Below are positions 46,296 through 55,552 of a stretch of DNA of 64,000 nt, piece by piece. Made by a program: the position numbers and the translations under genes. The notes under the pieces were generated by a model that saw only the letters and a program-made list of their open reading frames with translations, was not told where the DNA came from and did no database searches. Position 1 is the stretch's first letter, and each line of letters opens with the position of its first letter. This DNA is from Chloroflexi bacterium OLB13 (GTDB lineage: Bacteria; Chloroflexota; Anaerolineae; Aggregatilineales; Phototrophicaceae), in assembly GCA_001567485.1 (NCBI GenBank), contig JZRA01000048.1:62001-126000 (forward strand), given 5' to 3'.

Positions 46296-48707
46296 CTAGG
46301 TGGTCGGCACCATGTGGATGATCGTCACGCCGTCGCCGCCCTCATTAGGATGCGCGGTCTCGACTTTACTGATCAGCCGGTGGGTCTCGACGAACTCACG
46401 CACCGCTTTGCGCAGCGCGCCTGTGCCCTTGCCGTGGATGATTCGGGCGAACGGCAGTCCGGCGTTGTACGCCGCATCGACATACCAATCGACCCGTTCG
46501 AGCGCGGTCTCGACCCGCTGCCCGCGCAGGTCAAGCTCCAGCCCCGGCGACTTACCCCGTGGGACGCTCGGCTCGGTCTCGGCATACACACGCGGCTGCC
46601 CGCGCTTCATCTGGCGCTTTTTGCTGGCGTCGCGCTTCTGCAGTTCTCCGATGTCTGCGCGGACGCGCAGCTTTCCGACCTGCACGAGGACATCGCTCCC
46701 GGATAGTTCGGTGACGACACCTTCCATGTTGAGCGTCGCCAACCAGACCGTATCACCGAGGCGCGGATGCCACTCGTCGCGTTCGACCGCTTCGGTGACA
46801 TTCTCAACCGGCGCGCTGTTCTGGCTGTTGAGGCGGTCGGCCCCCATCTGCACCGATCGCAGCGCATCGAGCGGCAGTCCAGCCGTGCGCATATCGCTGC
46901 GCAGACGCTTGATCTCGCGCTGAAGCTCGGCCAGTTCCGTCTCGGCGTTGCGCCGCGCCGCGTTGATGATGTCGCGCCGCTCATCTTCGATTTTGTCCAG
47001 CCGCGCTTGTAGGGTGTCCCGCTGCTCTTGCAATTCCTGACGCAGCGCCACGGCCTCCGCGTTCTGCCGGCGGATCATCTCGCGCGTGCGGTGGATCTCG
47101 TCAAGCAGATCGTCGGCGATCAAGTCTTCGGTGGCGACCATCCCGCGTGCCGCCTCGATGATCGACTCGTCCAGTCCCAACCGGCGGGCAATCGCCAGCG
47201 CGTTCGAGCGTCCGGGCAGGCCGACGATCAGGCGGTAGGTCGGCGCAAGCGTTTCAAGGTCGAATTCGACGCTGGCGTTGCGCACGCCGGGCGTCTCGAC
47301 GCTGTAGACCTTCAGTTCGGGGTGATGCGTAGTCACCATCGTTGTGACCTGCCGATCGAGCAGATGACTCAGAATCGCCCGCGCCAGCGCCGAACCTTCG
47401 GTCGGGTCGGTGCCCGCGCCCAACTCGTCCAACAGCACGAGCGACCGCTGATCGACCGCGTCAAGGATGCGGATGGTATTGGTCAAGTGTGAGCTAAACG
47501 TCGAGAGCGATTGTTCGATGCTCTGCTCGTCGCCGATGTCGGCGAACATCGCGTCGAAGACGGTCAGTTTGGCGAACTCCGCCGGCAGATGCATCCCGCT
47601 TTGCGCCATCGCCACCATCAGGCCGACGGTCTTGAGGGCGACGGTCTTGCCGCCGGTGTTGGGGCCGGTGATGACCAGCACCCACGTATCGGCGTCGAAC
47701 TCCACGTCGATGGGCACGACATTACCCTTGAGCAGTGGATGGCGCGCCCCGTGCAGTTCAATCGTGCTACCGGGATGCCGCCCTTCAACGGCGGGCGATG
47801 CACCCTGTTTCGCCATGAAGGGAACCAGCGTCGGCTCCACGGCCTTGATGCGATCCGCATACTGGGCCTTCGCCAGCACGAGGTCGAGATACGCCAGCAC
47901 CTCCACCGTCCGCACGATGCGCTCGCTGTCGGCGGATACGAGGTCGGTCAGCGCCAAGAGGATGCGGCGGATTTCCTTCTCTTCCTCAAGCTGCAGCTCA
48001 CGCCACTGATTGTTCAGTTCGACCGTTTCGATCGGCTCGATGAACAGCGTCGCGCCGGATGACGACGAGTCGTGTACGATGCCGGGGATCTTGCCCTTGT
48101 GGTCGGCCTTGATCGGGATGACGTAGCGCCCGTTGCGCTGCGTGATGAGCTGTTCTTGGAGGAAACCGGACTTGGCGTGGGTGTTAAGCAGACGGTTGAG
48201 TTTCGTCTGCAAGCGGTCGAACGCGACCTTGAGATCACGCCGGATGACGGCGAGGCGCGCGCTGGCCGTGTCCTTCACCTCGGCGTTGTCGTCAATCGCC
48301 GCCCCAATCGCATCTTGCAGGTCGATACACTCCTCGGCCTGTTGGGCCAGATCGGACAGCATCGGGTACAGCGACTTCATGCGGCCCAGCGAACGCTTGA
48401 TCGTGGTGGCCCGCCGCATGGTCGAGCGGATGCTGAGCAGGTCGGATGCTTCGATAATGACACTGCGCTGCGCCCCGATAGCGAGGTCGCGCACGTCAAA
48501 CACGCCGCCCAACGAGATATTGACCTTATCGGCGAACATCGCGCGGGCCTCGGCTGTCTCGCGCTGCCACGTTTGCGCCTCGTCGTAGTGGTCGGTCGGG
48601 CGCAGTTCGCGCACCAACTCCGCGCTACCGCTGAACGAGGTGAACTCGATCAGCTTACCGAGAACTTTGTGATACTCCAGAGTCTTGAGTGACTTCTCGT
48701 CAATCAT
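46296..48707 (-). CDS. mutS2: Endonuclease MutS2
   Basis: The 803-residue protein has the MutS2 core and clamp and no mismatch-binding N-terminal domain. Walker A is TGPNTGGKTVALKT near residue 345, followed by the dimer motif DIGDEQSIEQSLSTFSSHL, ATPase SLVLLDELGAGTDPTEGSAL, and a coiled region to residue ~620. The C-terminal Smr domain (LDLRGQRVETALERVD, RIIHGKGTGALRKAV) carries nuclease activity. MutS2 acts on recombination intermediates or, in some bacteria, on collided ribosomes. Start ATG 48707 is a normal family start (MIDEKSLKTLEYHKVLGKL). A terminator follows the stop. Confidence 0.97.
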   Translation of the reverse strand: MIDEKSLKTLEYHKVLGKLIEFTSFSGSAELVRELRPTDHYDEAQTWQRETAEARAMFADKVNISLGGVFDVRDLAIGAQRSVIIEASDLLSIRSTMRRATTIKRSLGRMKSLYPMLSDLAQQAEECIDLQDAIGAAIDDNAEVKDTASARLAVIRRDLKVAFDRLQTKLNRLLNTHAKSGFLQEQLITQRNGRYVIPIKADHKGKIPGIVHDSSSSGATLFIEPIETVELNNQWRELQLEEEKEIRRILLALTDLVSADSERIVRTVEVLAYLDLVLAKAQYADRIKAVEPTLVPFMAKQGASPAVEGRHPGSTIELHGARHPLLKGNVVPIDVEFDADTWVLVITGPNTGGKTVALKTVGLMVAMAQSGMHLPAEFAKLTVFDAMFADIGDEQSIEQSLSTFSSHLTNTIRILDAVDQRSLVLLDELGAGTDPTEGSALARAILSHLLDRQVTTMVTTHHPELKVYSVETPGVRNASVEFDLETLAPTYRLIVGLPGRSNALAIARRLGLDESIIEAARGMVATEDLIADDLLDEIHRTREMIRRQNAEAVALRQELQEQRDTLQARLDKIEDERRDIINAARRNAETELAELQREIKRLRSDMRTAGLPLDALRSVQMGADRLNSQNSAPVENVTEAVERDEWHPRLGDTVWLATLNMEGVVTELSGSDVLVQVGKLRVRADIGELQKRDASKKRQMKRGQPRVYAETEPSVPRGKSPGLELDLRGQRVETALERVDWYVDAAYNAGLPFARIIHGKGTGALRKAVREFVETHRLISKVETAHPNEGGDGVTIIHMVPTT

Positions 48708-48723
48708 GTGTTATGCGCCCATC

Positions 48724-48756
48724 GTGAAACCCCGCCCGGCTGACCGGACGGGGTAT
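48724..48756 (-). terminator. Hairpin after the SPFH-protein gene
   Basis: ACCCCGCCCGG and CCGGACGGGGT form an 11-position stem with one mismatch around CTGA. On the minus strand TTTCAC follows. It lies between the SPFH gene stop (48803) and the mutS2 start (48707). Confidence 0.6.
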
Positions 48757-48802
48757 GAGATATCGGGTTGTAGAGTCTCCCACGACGGGCTGTCAGCGCG
48801 AA

Positions 48803-49849
48803 CTAGTTGCCGTCCGCTGCCGCTGGCGCCGTCGCTGTGTTCTTCAGAGACTCGAGATCGAACAGGAAAGGGCTGTTACTGGGTACGAGCACAAGCTCAA
48901 CGTCGTCCGTTAGATTACGAATGTACTCATACTGGATCAGAAGTGGATTGGCGGCCAACTGCTCGCTCACCAAAGACAACGCTTCGGCCTGCGCCTGAGC
49001 CAAAAGGCGAATCCCCTCGGCCTCACCTTCGGCCCGCGCGATCTCGGCATCACGCGCGCCCTGCGCCCGCACACGCACACGCTCAGCCTCCTGCTCCTCT
49101 TGCTGCACACGGAACGCGGCCTCTTGCGCCTGACGTTCGGCGATCTGAACGCGCTCGATCGACTGCGCGAATTCCTCGTTGCTGAACGTCACGTTGCGGA
49201 TAATCAGATCGGAGACCTCGAAGCCTTCTTGTTCAAGCCGCTGGCGCGTCGCTTCTTCAATCGACTCCTGAATCTCCGTGCGGCTGTCGGAATACACCGC
49301 TTCCGCACGATAACCGCTGACTGCGTCGCGGACGAAGCCGCGCAGCACCGGGCGAAGCAGATCATCCTCATAGCGGGTCTGCCAACGCACATGCACCGTA
49401 TTGGCTTTGTCCGGGTTGATGCGATAGATAACGGTCACGTCAAGCAGCACTTCCTGACCATCGACCGTGCGCACTTGAACGGCGCTGTCCCCGCTTCGGG
49501 TGACTTCTTCCGTCGAACCGGACATCGTGTACTGCTGGAAGCTGATCGGATAAAGGGTCGCTTCTTGGAAGATCGGCACGATGATATGCGTGCCGGAACG
49601 CCGTGGTTCCTCCATCTGACCGGTGAACGTCTGGAACACGACGGCGACCTGCTGCGGCTCAACCACGATCACGCCTTGGCTCACCAGCGAAAGCCCGAGT
49701 CCAGCGATCAATGCGATCACCACCAGCGGGATCAACCCGCGCACCGGGCGATTCTGCGATGACCACACGACGATCAAGCCGATGCCGCCTAGAAACAAGA
49801 GAAATGCCACGGCCGCGACTGCGCCGAGTAATCCGCCAATACCACCCAT
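48803..49849 (-). CDS. SPFH/band-7 membrane protein (prohibitin-like)
   Basis: The 348-residue protein starts at ATG 49849. It has two hydrophobic segments at the N-terminus (LLGAVAAVAFLLFLGGIGLI and LIPLVVIALIAGLGLSLVSQ), then an SPFH domain (QVAVVFQTFTGQMEEPRRSG, GQEVLLDVTVIYRINPDK), and a long Ala/Glu-rich coiled segment (QIAERQAQEAAFRVQQEEQE, AEIARAEGEAEGIRLLAQAQ). This is the prohibitin layout. Such proteins form large membrane rings that organise lipid domains and protease activity. No partner such as NfeD or FtsH is adjacent. A TATAAT box lies 60 bases upstream (49909-49914). Confidence 0.88.
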   Translation of the reverse strand: MGGIGGLLGAVAAVAFLLFLGGIGLIVVWSSQNRPVRGLIPLVVIALIAGLGLSLVSQGVIVVEPQQVAVVFQTFTGQMEEPRRSGTHIIVPIFQEATLYPISFQQYTMSGSTEEVTRSGDSAVQVRTVDGQEVLLDVTVIYRINPDKANTVHVRWQTRYEDDLLRPVLRGFVRDAVSGYRAEAVYSDSRTEIQESIEEATRQRLEQEGFEVSDLIIRNVTFSNEEFAQSIERVQIAERQAQEAAFRVQQEEQEAERVRVRAQGARDAEIARAEGEAEGIRLLAQAQAEALSLVSEQLAANPLLIQYEYIRNLTDDVELVLVPSNSPFLFDLESLKNTATAPAAADGN

Positions 49850-49908
49850 ATTCAACGTCCTCCTGAACAGCTCGCTGACACGGAGCTGCGCGTTCTCAAC
49901 AGCGGCCG

Positions 49909-49914
49909 ATTATA
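49909..49914 (-). promoter_or_regulatory. Candidate -10 box of the SPFH-protein gene
   Basis: A perfect TATAAT is found on the minus strand 60 bases before the start codon. No good -35 box is seen at 16-18 bases, so the promoter is only probable. Confidence 0.4.
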
Positions 49915-50049
49915 GCATGGCGGCGGCGCCCAGCGGCTCAGTACACGCTCAACCCCTCATTGGTTGGGGGCGTAGTCAGGCTGAGGCCAAATGTGGTACT
50001 ATGCTCGCATGGGGATGTCTCGGCTGTACGCCGATGCTTTAGGGGAACC

Positions 50050-50496
50050 ATGTCTGCAAAACTCTTGACGCAAATGGTGCGCTTCGCAATCAGCGAGACG
50101 CGGGTGGATCGCGCCTATGCGTTTGACAGCGAGGGCATGCTGGTCGAACATGCTGTGCTAGACAGCCGCAGCACCGCCGCGCCGGACATCAGCGACTACA
50201 TGCACTCCCTCGTGCGGCGTGCGCTCTCGACCGGTCAGCTGGTCTTGAGCAATAATACGTTCATCGATCCGAGCGAGGCCCCCAGCACGAACACCAGCAT
50301 CAAGAACCTGCGCATCTTCGTCGTGATCCCTATTCGCGGAATCGGCGCCCTGTTCCTCGATCAGCCGATTGGCTCCGGCGTCGTGCCGCGCCCGACGATT
50401 GACCGTATGGTCGCCATGTGTCAGCGTCTTGCCGACCGCGAGGATCCGGAAAGCCTGACGGACACCGATATCAAGGCGCTCTACGTCGGCCCATAG
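50050..50496 (+). CDS. Small GAF-like sensory/regulatory protein
   Basis: The 148-residue protein starts at ATG 50050 with AGGGGA just upstream. It has the rhythm of a single GAF-type domain: DRAYAFDSEGMLVEHAV, then helix YMHSLVRRALSTGQLVLSNN and strands LRIFVVIPIRGIGALFLDQP. There is no output domain. It might sense a small ligand or bind a partner kinase. It is divergent from the SPFH gene and convergent with the DUF309 gene. The neighbours do not name a partner. Confidence 0.65.
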   Translation: MSAKLLTQMVRFAISETRVDRAYAFDSEGMLVEHAVLDSRSTAAPDISDYMHSLVRRALSTGQLVLSNNTFIDPSEAPSTNTSIKNLRIFVVIPIRGIGALFLDQPIGSGVVPRPTIDRMVAMCQRLADREDPESLTDTDIKALYVGP

Positions 50497-50502
50497 TTTT
50501 TC

Positions 50503-50928
50503 TTACAGCATCGGAACGGGCGTCAGCAGGGCACGGTCTACGCGGTCGAGGTGTCCCGGCCCAGCCTCGATAATCGCACGGCGCAACCGGCGGGCGTTCT
50601 GGCGCAGTGCCTCGACATCCACACCCTGACACCTCGTCGGCGCCAAGTCCGCCCAGCGCAGCCCACGATCGAGCATCTTCAGCGCGCCGCGCCAGTTGCC
50701 CGCCTCAGTGTGATAATATGCGATCCCGATCTGCAAGATGGCACGATACAGCTCGCGCACGGGCGACTCGGTCGCCATCCACAAGGCCTCAAGGATGTCG
50801 TGTTGTTTGTAGTATTCGCCGGCATTGAACAGCGCGATCGCCTCAAGCGCCTGCGCGGGCAGCGCGCACCCGCAGTCGCGATCCATGCGCGCCCGCCACT
50901 CGGCGCTGGGCTGGAAGTCGCGCGCCAC
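50503..50928 (-). CDS. DUF309 domain protein
   Basis: The 141-residue protein contains the helical DUF309 core: ALEAIALFNAGEYYKQHDIL, EALWMATESPVRELYRAILQ and IGIAYYHTEAGNWRGALKML, with the conserved H-D-x-x-E-x-x-W. The function of the family is unknown. The start is taken as GTG 50928; an alternative is ATG 50886. It lies 3 bases after the stop of a small membrane protein gene. Confidence 0.75.
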   Translation of the reverse strand: MARDFQPSAEWRARMDRDCGCALPAQALEAIALFNAGEYYKQHDILEALWMATESPVRELYRAILQIGIAYYHTEAGNWRGALKMLDRGLRWADLAPTRCQGVDVEALRQNARRLRRAIIEAGPGHLDRVDRALLTPVPML

Positions 50929-50931
50929 CGG

Positions 50932-51108
50932 CTACGGCGTAGTCGTCGTCACAACAGCGCCGGGCTGACCATTCACAACGCTGACGATCACCGAGATCAC
51001 AACAGCCGCCACCGTAATCGCGATCAGCACGAACAAGAGAAAGCGGGCCAGCGCACGAATTTGCTGGCGTTCATGGCTGGAAAGCGGGGAACGTGCCTGA
51101 CTCATCAT
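50932..51108 (-). CDS. Small single-pass membrane protein, 58 residues
   Basis: From ATG 51108 the sequence has a charged N-terminus (SPLSSHERQQIRALARF), one membrane segment (LLFVLIAITVAAVVISVIVS) and a short Thr-rich tail (VVTTTTP). It is too small to name but is clearly not random. It is packed against the DUF309 gene downstream. Confidence 0.6.
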   Translation of the reverse strand: MMSQARSPLSSHERQQIRALARFLLFVLIAITVAAVVISVIVSVVNGQPGAVVTTTTP

Positions 51109-51160
51109 TCGTATATCCTTCGCGTACAAGTCCCCGGCTCAACGTGCCCCTGATATTAGC

Positions 51161-52261
51161 TCAGCCGGCGCGGGCGTGCCACGCCGACGCGATAAACGCC
51201 GCCAGTTCCCGGTGAAACACCAGCCGGTCGAAGCGGCGCGCATGGGCCTGCATCGCCGTCGGATCGTAGGCCGCCGCGTCAAACGCCGCCAGCGTATCGG
51301 CCAGCGAATCGAGGGTTTGCTCCTCGAACAAGACCCCTGAAAGGCCCGGCACGACCGTGTCGAGCGCACCGCCTGACGCATACGCGATGACCGGCCGACC
51401 AGCCGCCTGCGCCTGTACCGGGGTGATGCCGAAATCCTCAAATCCGGGGAAGAGGAATGCCTTCGCGCGGGCCATCAAACCGGGCAGTTCGTCATCCGGC
51501 ACATAGCCGAGGAACTCGACCGTCGGCCCGGCCAGCGCCTTGAGCCGATCCAGATCACGCCCGCGCCCGCCGATCTTCAGCTTCAAGCCCAGCCTCGTGC
51601 ACGCCTCAACCGCCAGGTCGATGCGCTTGTACGGGATCAAACGCGACACGATCAGGAAGTAATCGCCCACCTCATCGGTTCGCGCCGCCGCGAAGCGCGT
51701 CGTATCGACCGGCGGGAAGATGATCGTCGACTCGCGGCCGTAATAGGTGCGAATCCGATCCTGAATCTCGGTCGAGATCGCGACGAAGTGGTCGACTCGC
51801 TGCGCCGCCGCATAGTCCCAACGCCGCAGCATGGCGATCAGCGGACGCAGCGCGGCGCTCGTGGCCCGCCCCAATCCCTCGCGCTGGATGTACGCGTCGA
51901 ACTGCCACACATAGCGCGTCGGTGCAAGACAATAGCACACATGCACCGCGCCCGTCGGCTTGCGTAAGCCGTGACAGAATCCCGACTTGTTGGTCAGCAC
52001 GACGTCGGTCGGCGGCGGTTCAAAGGCGCCCCATGCCACGGGATACAACGGGAGATAGCGCTGATGCTTGCGATGGACGGACGGCAGTCGATCCATCCAC
52101 AGTGTACGAATATCGAGCGCGCCGAACGCCGCCGGCAGCTGGGCCGGGTCGAAGATGCTGGTGTAGATCGGGTTTTCCGGGTACATGGCCGCCAGTTCGA
52201 GCAGCACGTCCTCTGCCCCGCCCATCTGATTGAGCCAGTCGTGTACCAGCGTGACGTTCAC
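51161..52261 (-). CDS. Glycosyltransferase family 4 protein
   Basis: The start is GTG 52261, because the stop of rnhB overlaps it (GTGA) and the protein then begins as in the family (VNVTLVHDWLNQMGGAEDVL). The 366-residue protein has the GT-B layout with RIRTYYGRESTIIFPPVDTT, DYFLIVSRLIPYKRIDLAVE, LKIGGRGRDLDRLKAL, FGITPVQAQAAGRPVIAYAS and GGALDTVVPGLSGVLFEEQT. GT4 enzymes of this type often act early in exopolysaccharide synthesis. It is the last of five genes read from 54627 to 51161 (two GT2, rnhB, this). Confidence 0.88.
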   Translation of the reverse strand: MNVTLVHDWLNQMGGAEDVLLELAAMYPENPIYTSIFDPAQLPAAFGALDIRTLWMDRLPSVHRKHQRYLPLYPVAWGAFEPPPTDVVLTNKSGFCHGLRKPTGAVHVCYCLAPTRYVWQFDAYIQREGLGRATSAALRPLIAMLRRWDYAAAQRVDHFVAISTEIQDRIRTYYGRESTIIFPPVDTTRFAAARTDEVGDYFLIVSRLIPYKRIDLAVEACTRLGLKLKIGGRGRDLDRLKALAGPTVEFLGYVPDDELPGLMARAKAFLFPGFEDFGITPVQAQAAGRPVIAYASGGALDTVVPGLSGVLFEEQTLDSLADTLAAFDAAAYDPTAMQAHARRFDRLVFHRELAAFIASAWHARAG

Positions 52262-52926
52262 AGCAGCCGCCTTTGGATCACGGGCCGAAACGTCATGCGA
52301 TGCTGCGGTGACGGGCCAAGCGTGTCGAGCGCGCGCCGGTGCGGTGATCGGCCATCCCCGCCGTACCCCTTGTTGGAGCGAAATCCATAGCCGGGATGCC
52401 GCTCGTCTAGCTCGGCCATGACGCCGTCGCGCCAATCTTTCGCGAGGATGCTGGCGCACGCCACACTCAGCGAAAGCGCATCCATCTTGGCCCGGCTGAT
52501 CTGCCGGCACTCGACGGGGGACTCTGGCAGCGCGATGTAATCCAACAGCAGCACGTCAGGGCACGCGCCGCTGTCCATCAGCACTCCGAGCGCACGCCGC
52601 ATCGCTATACGCGTCGCAGGCAGGATTCCGATCTGGTCGATCTCTGCCGCGCTCGCACTGCCGATGCCCCACGCCAACGCGGTCGCCTTAACGACACCGG
52701 CGAGCCGGCCGCGCTCGGCGGCGGTCATCGTCTTGCTGTCACGCGCGCCGTTTAGCACCGTCAGCAGCTCCGCCTCCGGCCCTGCTGGCAGCGCGACCGC
52801 AGCTGCCGCGACTGGCCCTGCCCATGCGCCCCGCCCTGCCTCGTCGATCCCCGTCACGCACCGGCAGCCTTCCGCCCACAGGCCGCGCTCGATCGACAGG
52901 CTAGCGGTCGTTCCCACGGCGGGCAT
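52258..52926 (-). CDS. rnhB: Ribonuclease HII
   Basis: The 222-residue protein has all RNase HII motifs: GIDEAGRGAWAGPV with Asp28 and Glu29, an ARDSKTMTAAERGRL helix, PDVLLLDYIALP, and KMDALSLSVACASILAKDWRD. It cleaves RNA within RNA-DNA hybrids, including single ribonucleotides. The family motif normally reads GxDEVGRGPLAGPV; here the Val is Ala and the Pro is Ala, a mild deviation that keeps catalytic residues. It sits inside a glycosyltransferase run, overlapping the GT2 gene by 26 bases and the GT4 gene by 4, so it is co-transcribed with them. Confidence 0.93.
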   Translation of the reverse strand: MPAVGTTASLSIERGLWAEGCRCVTGIDEAGRGAWAGPVAAAAVALPAGPEAELLTVLNGARDSKTMTAAERGRLAGVVKATALAWGIGSASAAEIDQIGILPATRIAMRRALGVLMDSGACPDVLLLDYIALPESPVECRQISRAKMDALSLSVACASILAKDWRDGVMAELDERHPGYGFRSNKGYGGDGRSPHRRALDTLGPSPQHRMTFRPVIQRRLL

Positions 52927-53677
52927 ACAGACCCTTGCTCCAGTTGCGCCGAATCTGCCAGATCTCTTGCAGCATGCGCAGCGAGTCTTGAACGAGCCGC
53001 ATGCGGCTATCGGCGTCGAAGTACCACGTGATCGGAATTTCTTTGATTTTGTAGCCCCGGCGCAGCGCGATGAAGATCAGCTCGACATCGAACCCGATGC
53101 CGGTCATCAGCTGGACGTCAAACAGGTCTTCAGCGGCGGCGCGGTTAAACATCTTGAACCCGCACTGCGTGTCCTCAAACTCGCGCACGGCGAACAGCTT
53201 GATGATGAAGTTGTTGATCCGGCCCATGAAATGACGGTAAGCCGGTTCACCAACGCGTTCACTGCCCGGCCCCTCGCGGGTAGCGATCATCACGTCAAAG
53301 CCCTCGGTCTGCGGCGGTAGAAAGCGCACCACGTCCTCGATGGGCATTGAAAGGTCGGTATCGCAGATGAATCGGTATTCCCCTTGCGCCGCCAGCATGC
53401 CAGCTTTCACGGCCAATCCTTTGCCGCGCGTATCGACCTGTATGGGCCGCACGTACGAAAGCCGCGAGGCGTACTCTTGGGCGACCTCAAACGTCCGGTC
53501 GACGCTGCCGTTCTCCACAACGACGACCTCGGCCGTGTACGGTTGAGTCTTGAGGAACGCATCGATTCGATCGAGTGCGCGCGGAAGCCGCACCTCTTCG
53601 TTGTGGGCGGGGATCACGATCGAAAGGTACGGGCGTGGTGTGTCGTTCAACGATTCACTCCCCTGTGCGGCGCTCAT
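52901..53677 (-). CDS. Glycosyltransferase family 2, dolichyl/polyprenyl-phosphate sugar synthase type
   Basis: Start ATG 53677 overlaps the previous gene's stop (ATGA), which fixes it. The 258-residue protein has a GT-A fold: YLSIVIPAHNEEVRLPRALD, EVVVVENGSVDRTFEVAQEY, GKGLAVKAGMLAAQGEYRFI with the metal motif CDTDLSMP, then FEDTQCGFKMFNR. It is like the enzymes that load a sugar onto polyprenyl phosphate (DPM1, Alg5 types). Such lipid-linked sugars feed glycan or protein glycosylation. No membrane segment is at the C-terminus. Confidence 0.88.
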   Translation of the reverse strand: MSAAQGSESLNDTPRPYLSIVIPAHNEEVRLPRALDRIDAFLKTQPYTAEVVVVENGSVDRTFEVAQEYASRLSYVRPIQVDTRGKGLAVKAGMLAAQGEYRFICDTDLSMPIEDVVRFLPPQTEGFDVMIATREGPGSERVGEPAYRHFMGRINNFIIKLFAVREFEDTQCGFKMFNRAAAEDLFDVQLMTGIGFDVELIFIALRRGYKIKEIPITWYFDADSRMRLVQDSLRMLQEIWQIRRNWSKGLYARRGNDR

Positions 53678-54627
53678 GATTGAGGCGGAAGCAGCAGGCT
53701 GTCCAAATACTCGATGGAGACGGTGCGGGTCGCCTGAACGCGCCGCCGCTGCGGCCAGATCGTCAGCGCGCGCCACACGCCCGCCAGCATCCCTCGCAGG
53801 CGCGCACGCGCGGCCTTGCCCCGCCATGCGCGTAAGGCATTCCAGCCTTCCTTGACCTGCGCCCTCAAGATCAATCCGCCGTAACGACGCCAGAGCGCGG
53901 CCGGCAGATTCTTGGCGAGAAGAATGAGTGTGTTGCGGCCGGCGTAATAACTCGCCGTTACGCCGCCGCCAGTCGCCGAGAGATGATGGTACACGACGGC
54001 CCTAGGCGTGTAAAGACACCGCCAACCGGCTAACTGCGCCCGCCATCCGAGGTCGACATCCTCCATCAGGAAGAAGAACGTGTCGTCCAGAACGCCGATC
54101 TGATCCAGCATCGCACGCCGATAGGCCGACGATCCGCCGCATGCGCTGAACACGTATTCTTCGGTGTCGTACTGGCCCACGTCACGCTGCCACACGCCGC
54201 GATTGCCCGCCCGCCCATCGCGGCTGAACGTGTCGCCGGCGGTGTGCAAGTGATCGCGTTTATCGAAAAGCAGCATCTTGCTGGCGACCGAGCCGACCTC
54301 AGAATGCCGTGCGAAGGCGTCCATCACTGCCTCGGCCCAGTTCGGATCAACCTCAGTATCGTTATTCAACAGGGCAACAACCTCGCCCTCAGAAGCGGCG
54401 ATCCCCGCATTACACGCGCCGGTGAACCCCCGATTTTCCGGCAGTTCGATCAACTTCACCCACGGGTACTGTTCGCGGATCAGTGCCTGCGACCCGTCTT
54501 CGGACGCGTTATCGACGAGGATGATTTCGATCGCGGGATAAGTTTGCTTCGCCAGCGCATCGAGACAATCAGGCAGGAATCGGATGCCGTTCCAATGAGG
54601 GATCACCACCGAGATCAGCGCGGTCAT
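53674..54627 (-). CDS. Glycosyltransferase family 2, rhamnosyltransferase-like
   Basis: The 317-residue protein begins MTALISVVIPHWNGIRFLPD and has EIILVDNASEDGSQALIREQ, ALLNNDTEVDPNWAEAVMDA, the DxD-like NDTE segment, CGGSSAYRRAMLDQIGVLDD and FFLMEDVDLGWRAQLAGWRC. This order fits GT2 enzymes of the rhamnosyl- or mycolic-linker type (WbbL-like). The C-terminal 90 residues are basic with no clear membrane segment. It is first in the run of genes read to 51161. Acceptor unknown. Confidence 0.87.
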   Translation of the reverse strand: MTALISVVIPHWNGIRFLPDCLDALAKQTYPAIEIILVDNASEDGSQALIREQYPWVKLIELPENRGFTGACNAGIAASEGEVVALLNNDTEVDPNWAEAVMDAFARHSEVGSVASKMLLFDKRDHLHTAGDTFSRDGRAGNRGVWQRDVGQYDTEEYVFSACGGSSAYRRAMLDQIGVLDDTFFFLMEDVDLGWRAQLAGWRCLYTPRAVVYHHLSATGGGVTASYYAGRNTLILLAKNLPAALWRRYGGLILRAQVKEGWNALRAWRGKAARARLRGMLAGVWRALTIWPQRRRVQATRTVSIEYLDSLLLPPQS

Positions 54628-54631
54628 GCGG

Positions 54632-55552
54632 CTACTTCAGGCCGAGCGCTTCCGCCTCGGTGTCGCCCATGCCCGGATGCCATTCGTCCGGCAGCGAATC
54701 AGTACGCCGCGTCACCGTCGCTCCACCAAGGTCGCGCGAAACGTCCTCCAACAGCCGGGGGCGCACCCACAGCGCCGCATCGAGCTGCACGGCCGCCGCG
54801 CCGACATCAAGGTAGTTGCGCGCGTCTTCCATCGAAAGGATGCCCCCTGCCCCGATGATCGGCACGTCCGGGAACTGCGAAGCGAGTTTGCCGACGGCGC
54901 GCAGCACCATCGGACGAACGAGGCCGCCGTAGATGCGCGTGCGCATCAAGCGGCCGGAAAGCGGGTCGCGCTCCGTGCCGCGCGGCGGGGCGGTTGCCAC
55001 CAGCGCATCTGCGCCGCCCTCGACAGCCGCACGCGCCACGTCTCCTGAACCCGGAAACGGCAGGCGCACAATAATCGGCTTCTCGCACCGTTCACGCGCG
55101 ACCCGCACGAACGTCTGCGCATCGCGCCATGTGATGTCGTCGTGCAGGCCCAGTTCGATGCCCGCCAGCGACGGCTCGGCTTCGATACGTTCGATACTGC
55201 GCTGCAAATCGCGCGAGGACGTCGCCATCAAGTGCATCACGACCGGCGCGCCCAGCATTTGCCATAGGCTCGCGTAGTCGCGGATCACGCGCTTGACGCC
55301 GCCGTTAGGAAGCCCGGTGTGCAGCATCACACCGCCCTCCTTGACGATCATGCGCGGGCCAAGCGCGGGTTGACGCGGCGACCATGTCACCGGGTTGGTG
55401 ACAACCGCGCCGATCCGGTCGAAATTGTAGAGATTCGAGAACACATCGCCGAAGCCGAGGATACCCGCCGCGTTCATCACCCGCGTCGACATCGTAAAGG
55501 GTTGTTTGGTGTTGGCGCCGATCATCAGATCGCGAGTCAGTTCACGCTGCAT
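54632..55552 (-). CDS. Dihydroorotate-dehydrogenase-like flavoprotein (PyrD-like) without the usual active-site motif
   Basis: ATG 55552 has a strong site (GGGAGGTGAC) upstream. The 306-residue protein has the TIM-barrel frame of DHODH: STRVMNAAGILGFGDVFSNL, GAVVTNPVTWSPRQPALGPR, RIYGGLVRPMVLRAVGKLAS, IIGAGGILSMEDARNYLDVG and AAAVQLDAALW. In dihydroorotate dehydrogenases a NxSCPN loop holds the catalytic Cys or Ser; here the same place reads GIELGLHDDITWRD. The substrate may therefore differ. It is coupled with the PyrK-like gene (11-base overlap), so it should still receive or give electrons through it. Confidence 0.72.
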   Translation of the reverse strand: MQRELTRDLMIGANTKQPFTMSTRVMNAAGILGFGDVFSNLYNFDRIGAVVTNPVTWSPRQPALGPRMIVKEGGVMLHTGLPNGGVKRVIRDYASLWQMLGAPVVMHLMATSSRDLQRSIERIEAEPSLAGIELGLHDDITWRDAQTFVRVARERCEKPIIVRLPFPGSGDVARAAVEGGADALVATAPPRGTERDPLSGRLMRTRIYGGLVRPMVLRAVGKLASQFPDVPIIGAGGILSMEDARNYLDVGAAAVQLDAALWVRPRLLEDVSRDLGGATVTRRTDSLPDEWHPGMGDTEAEALGLK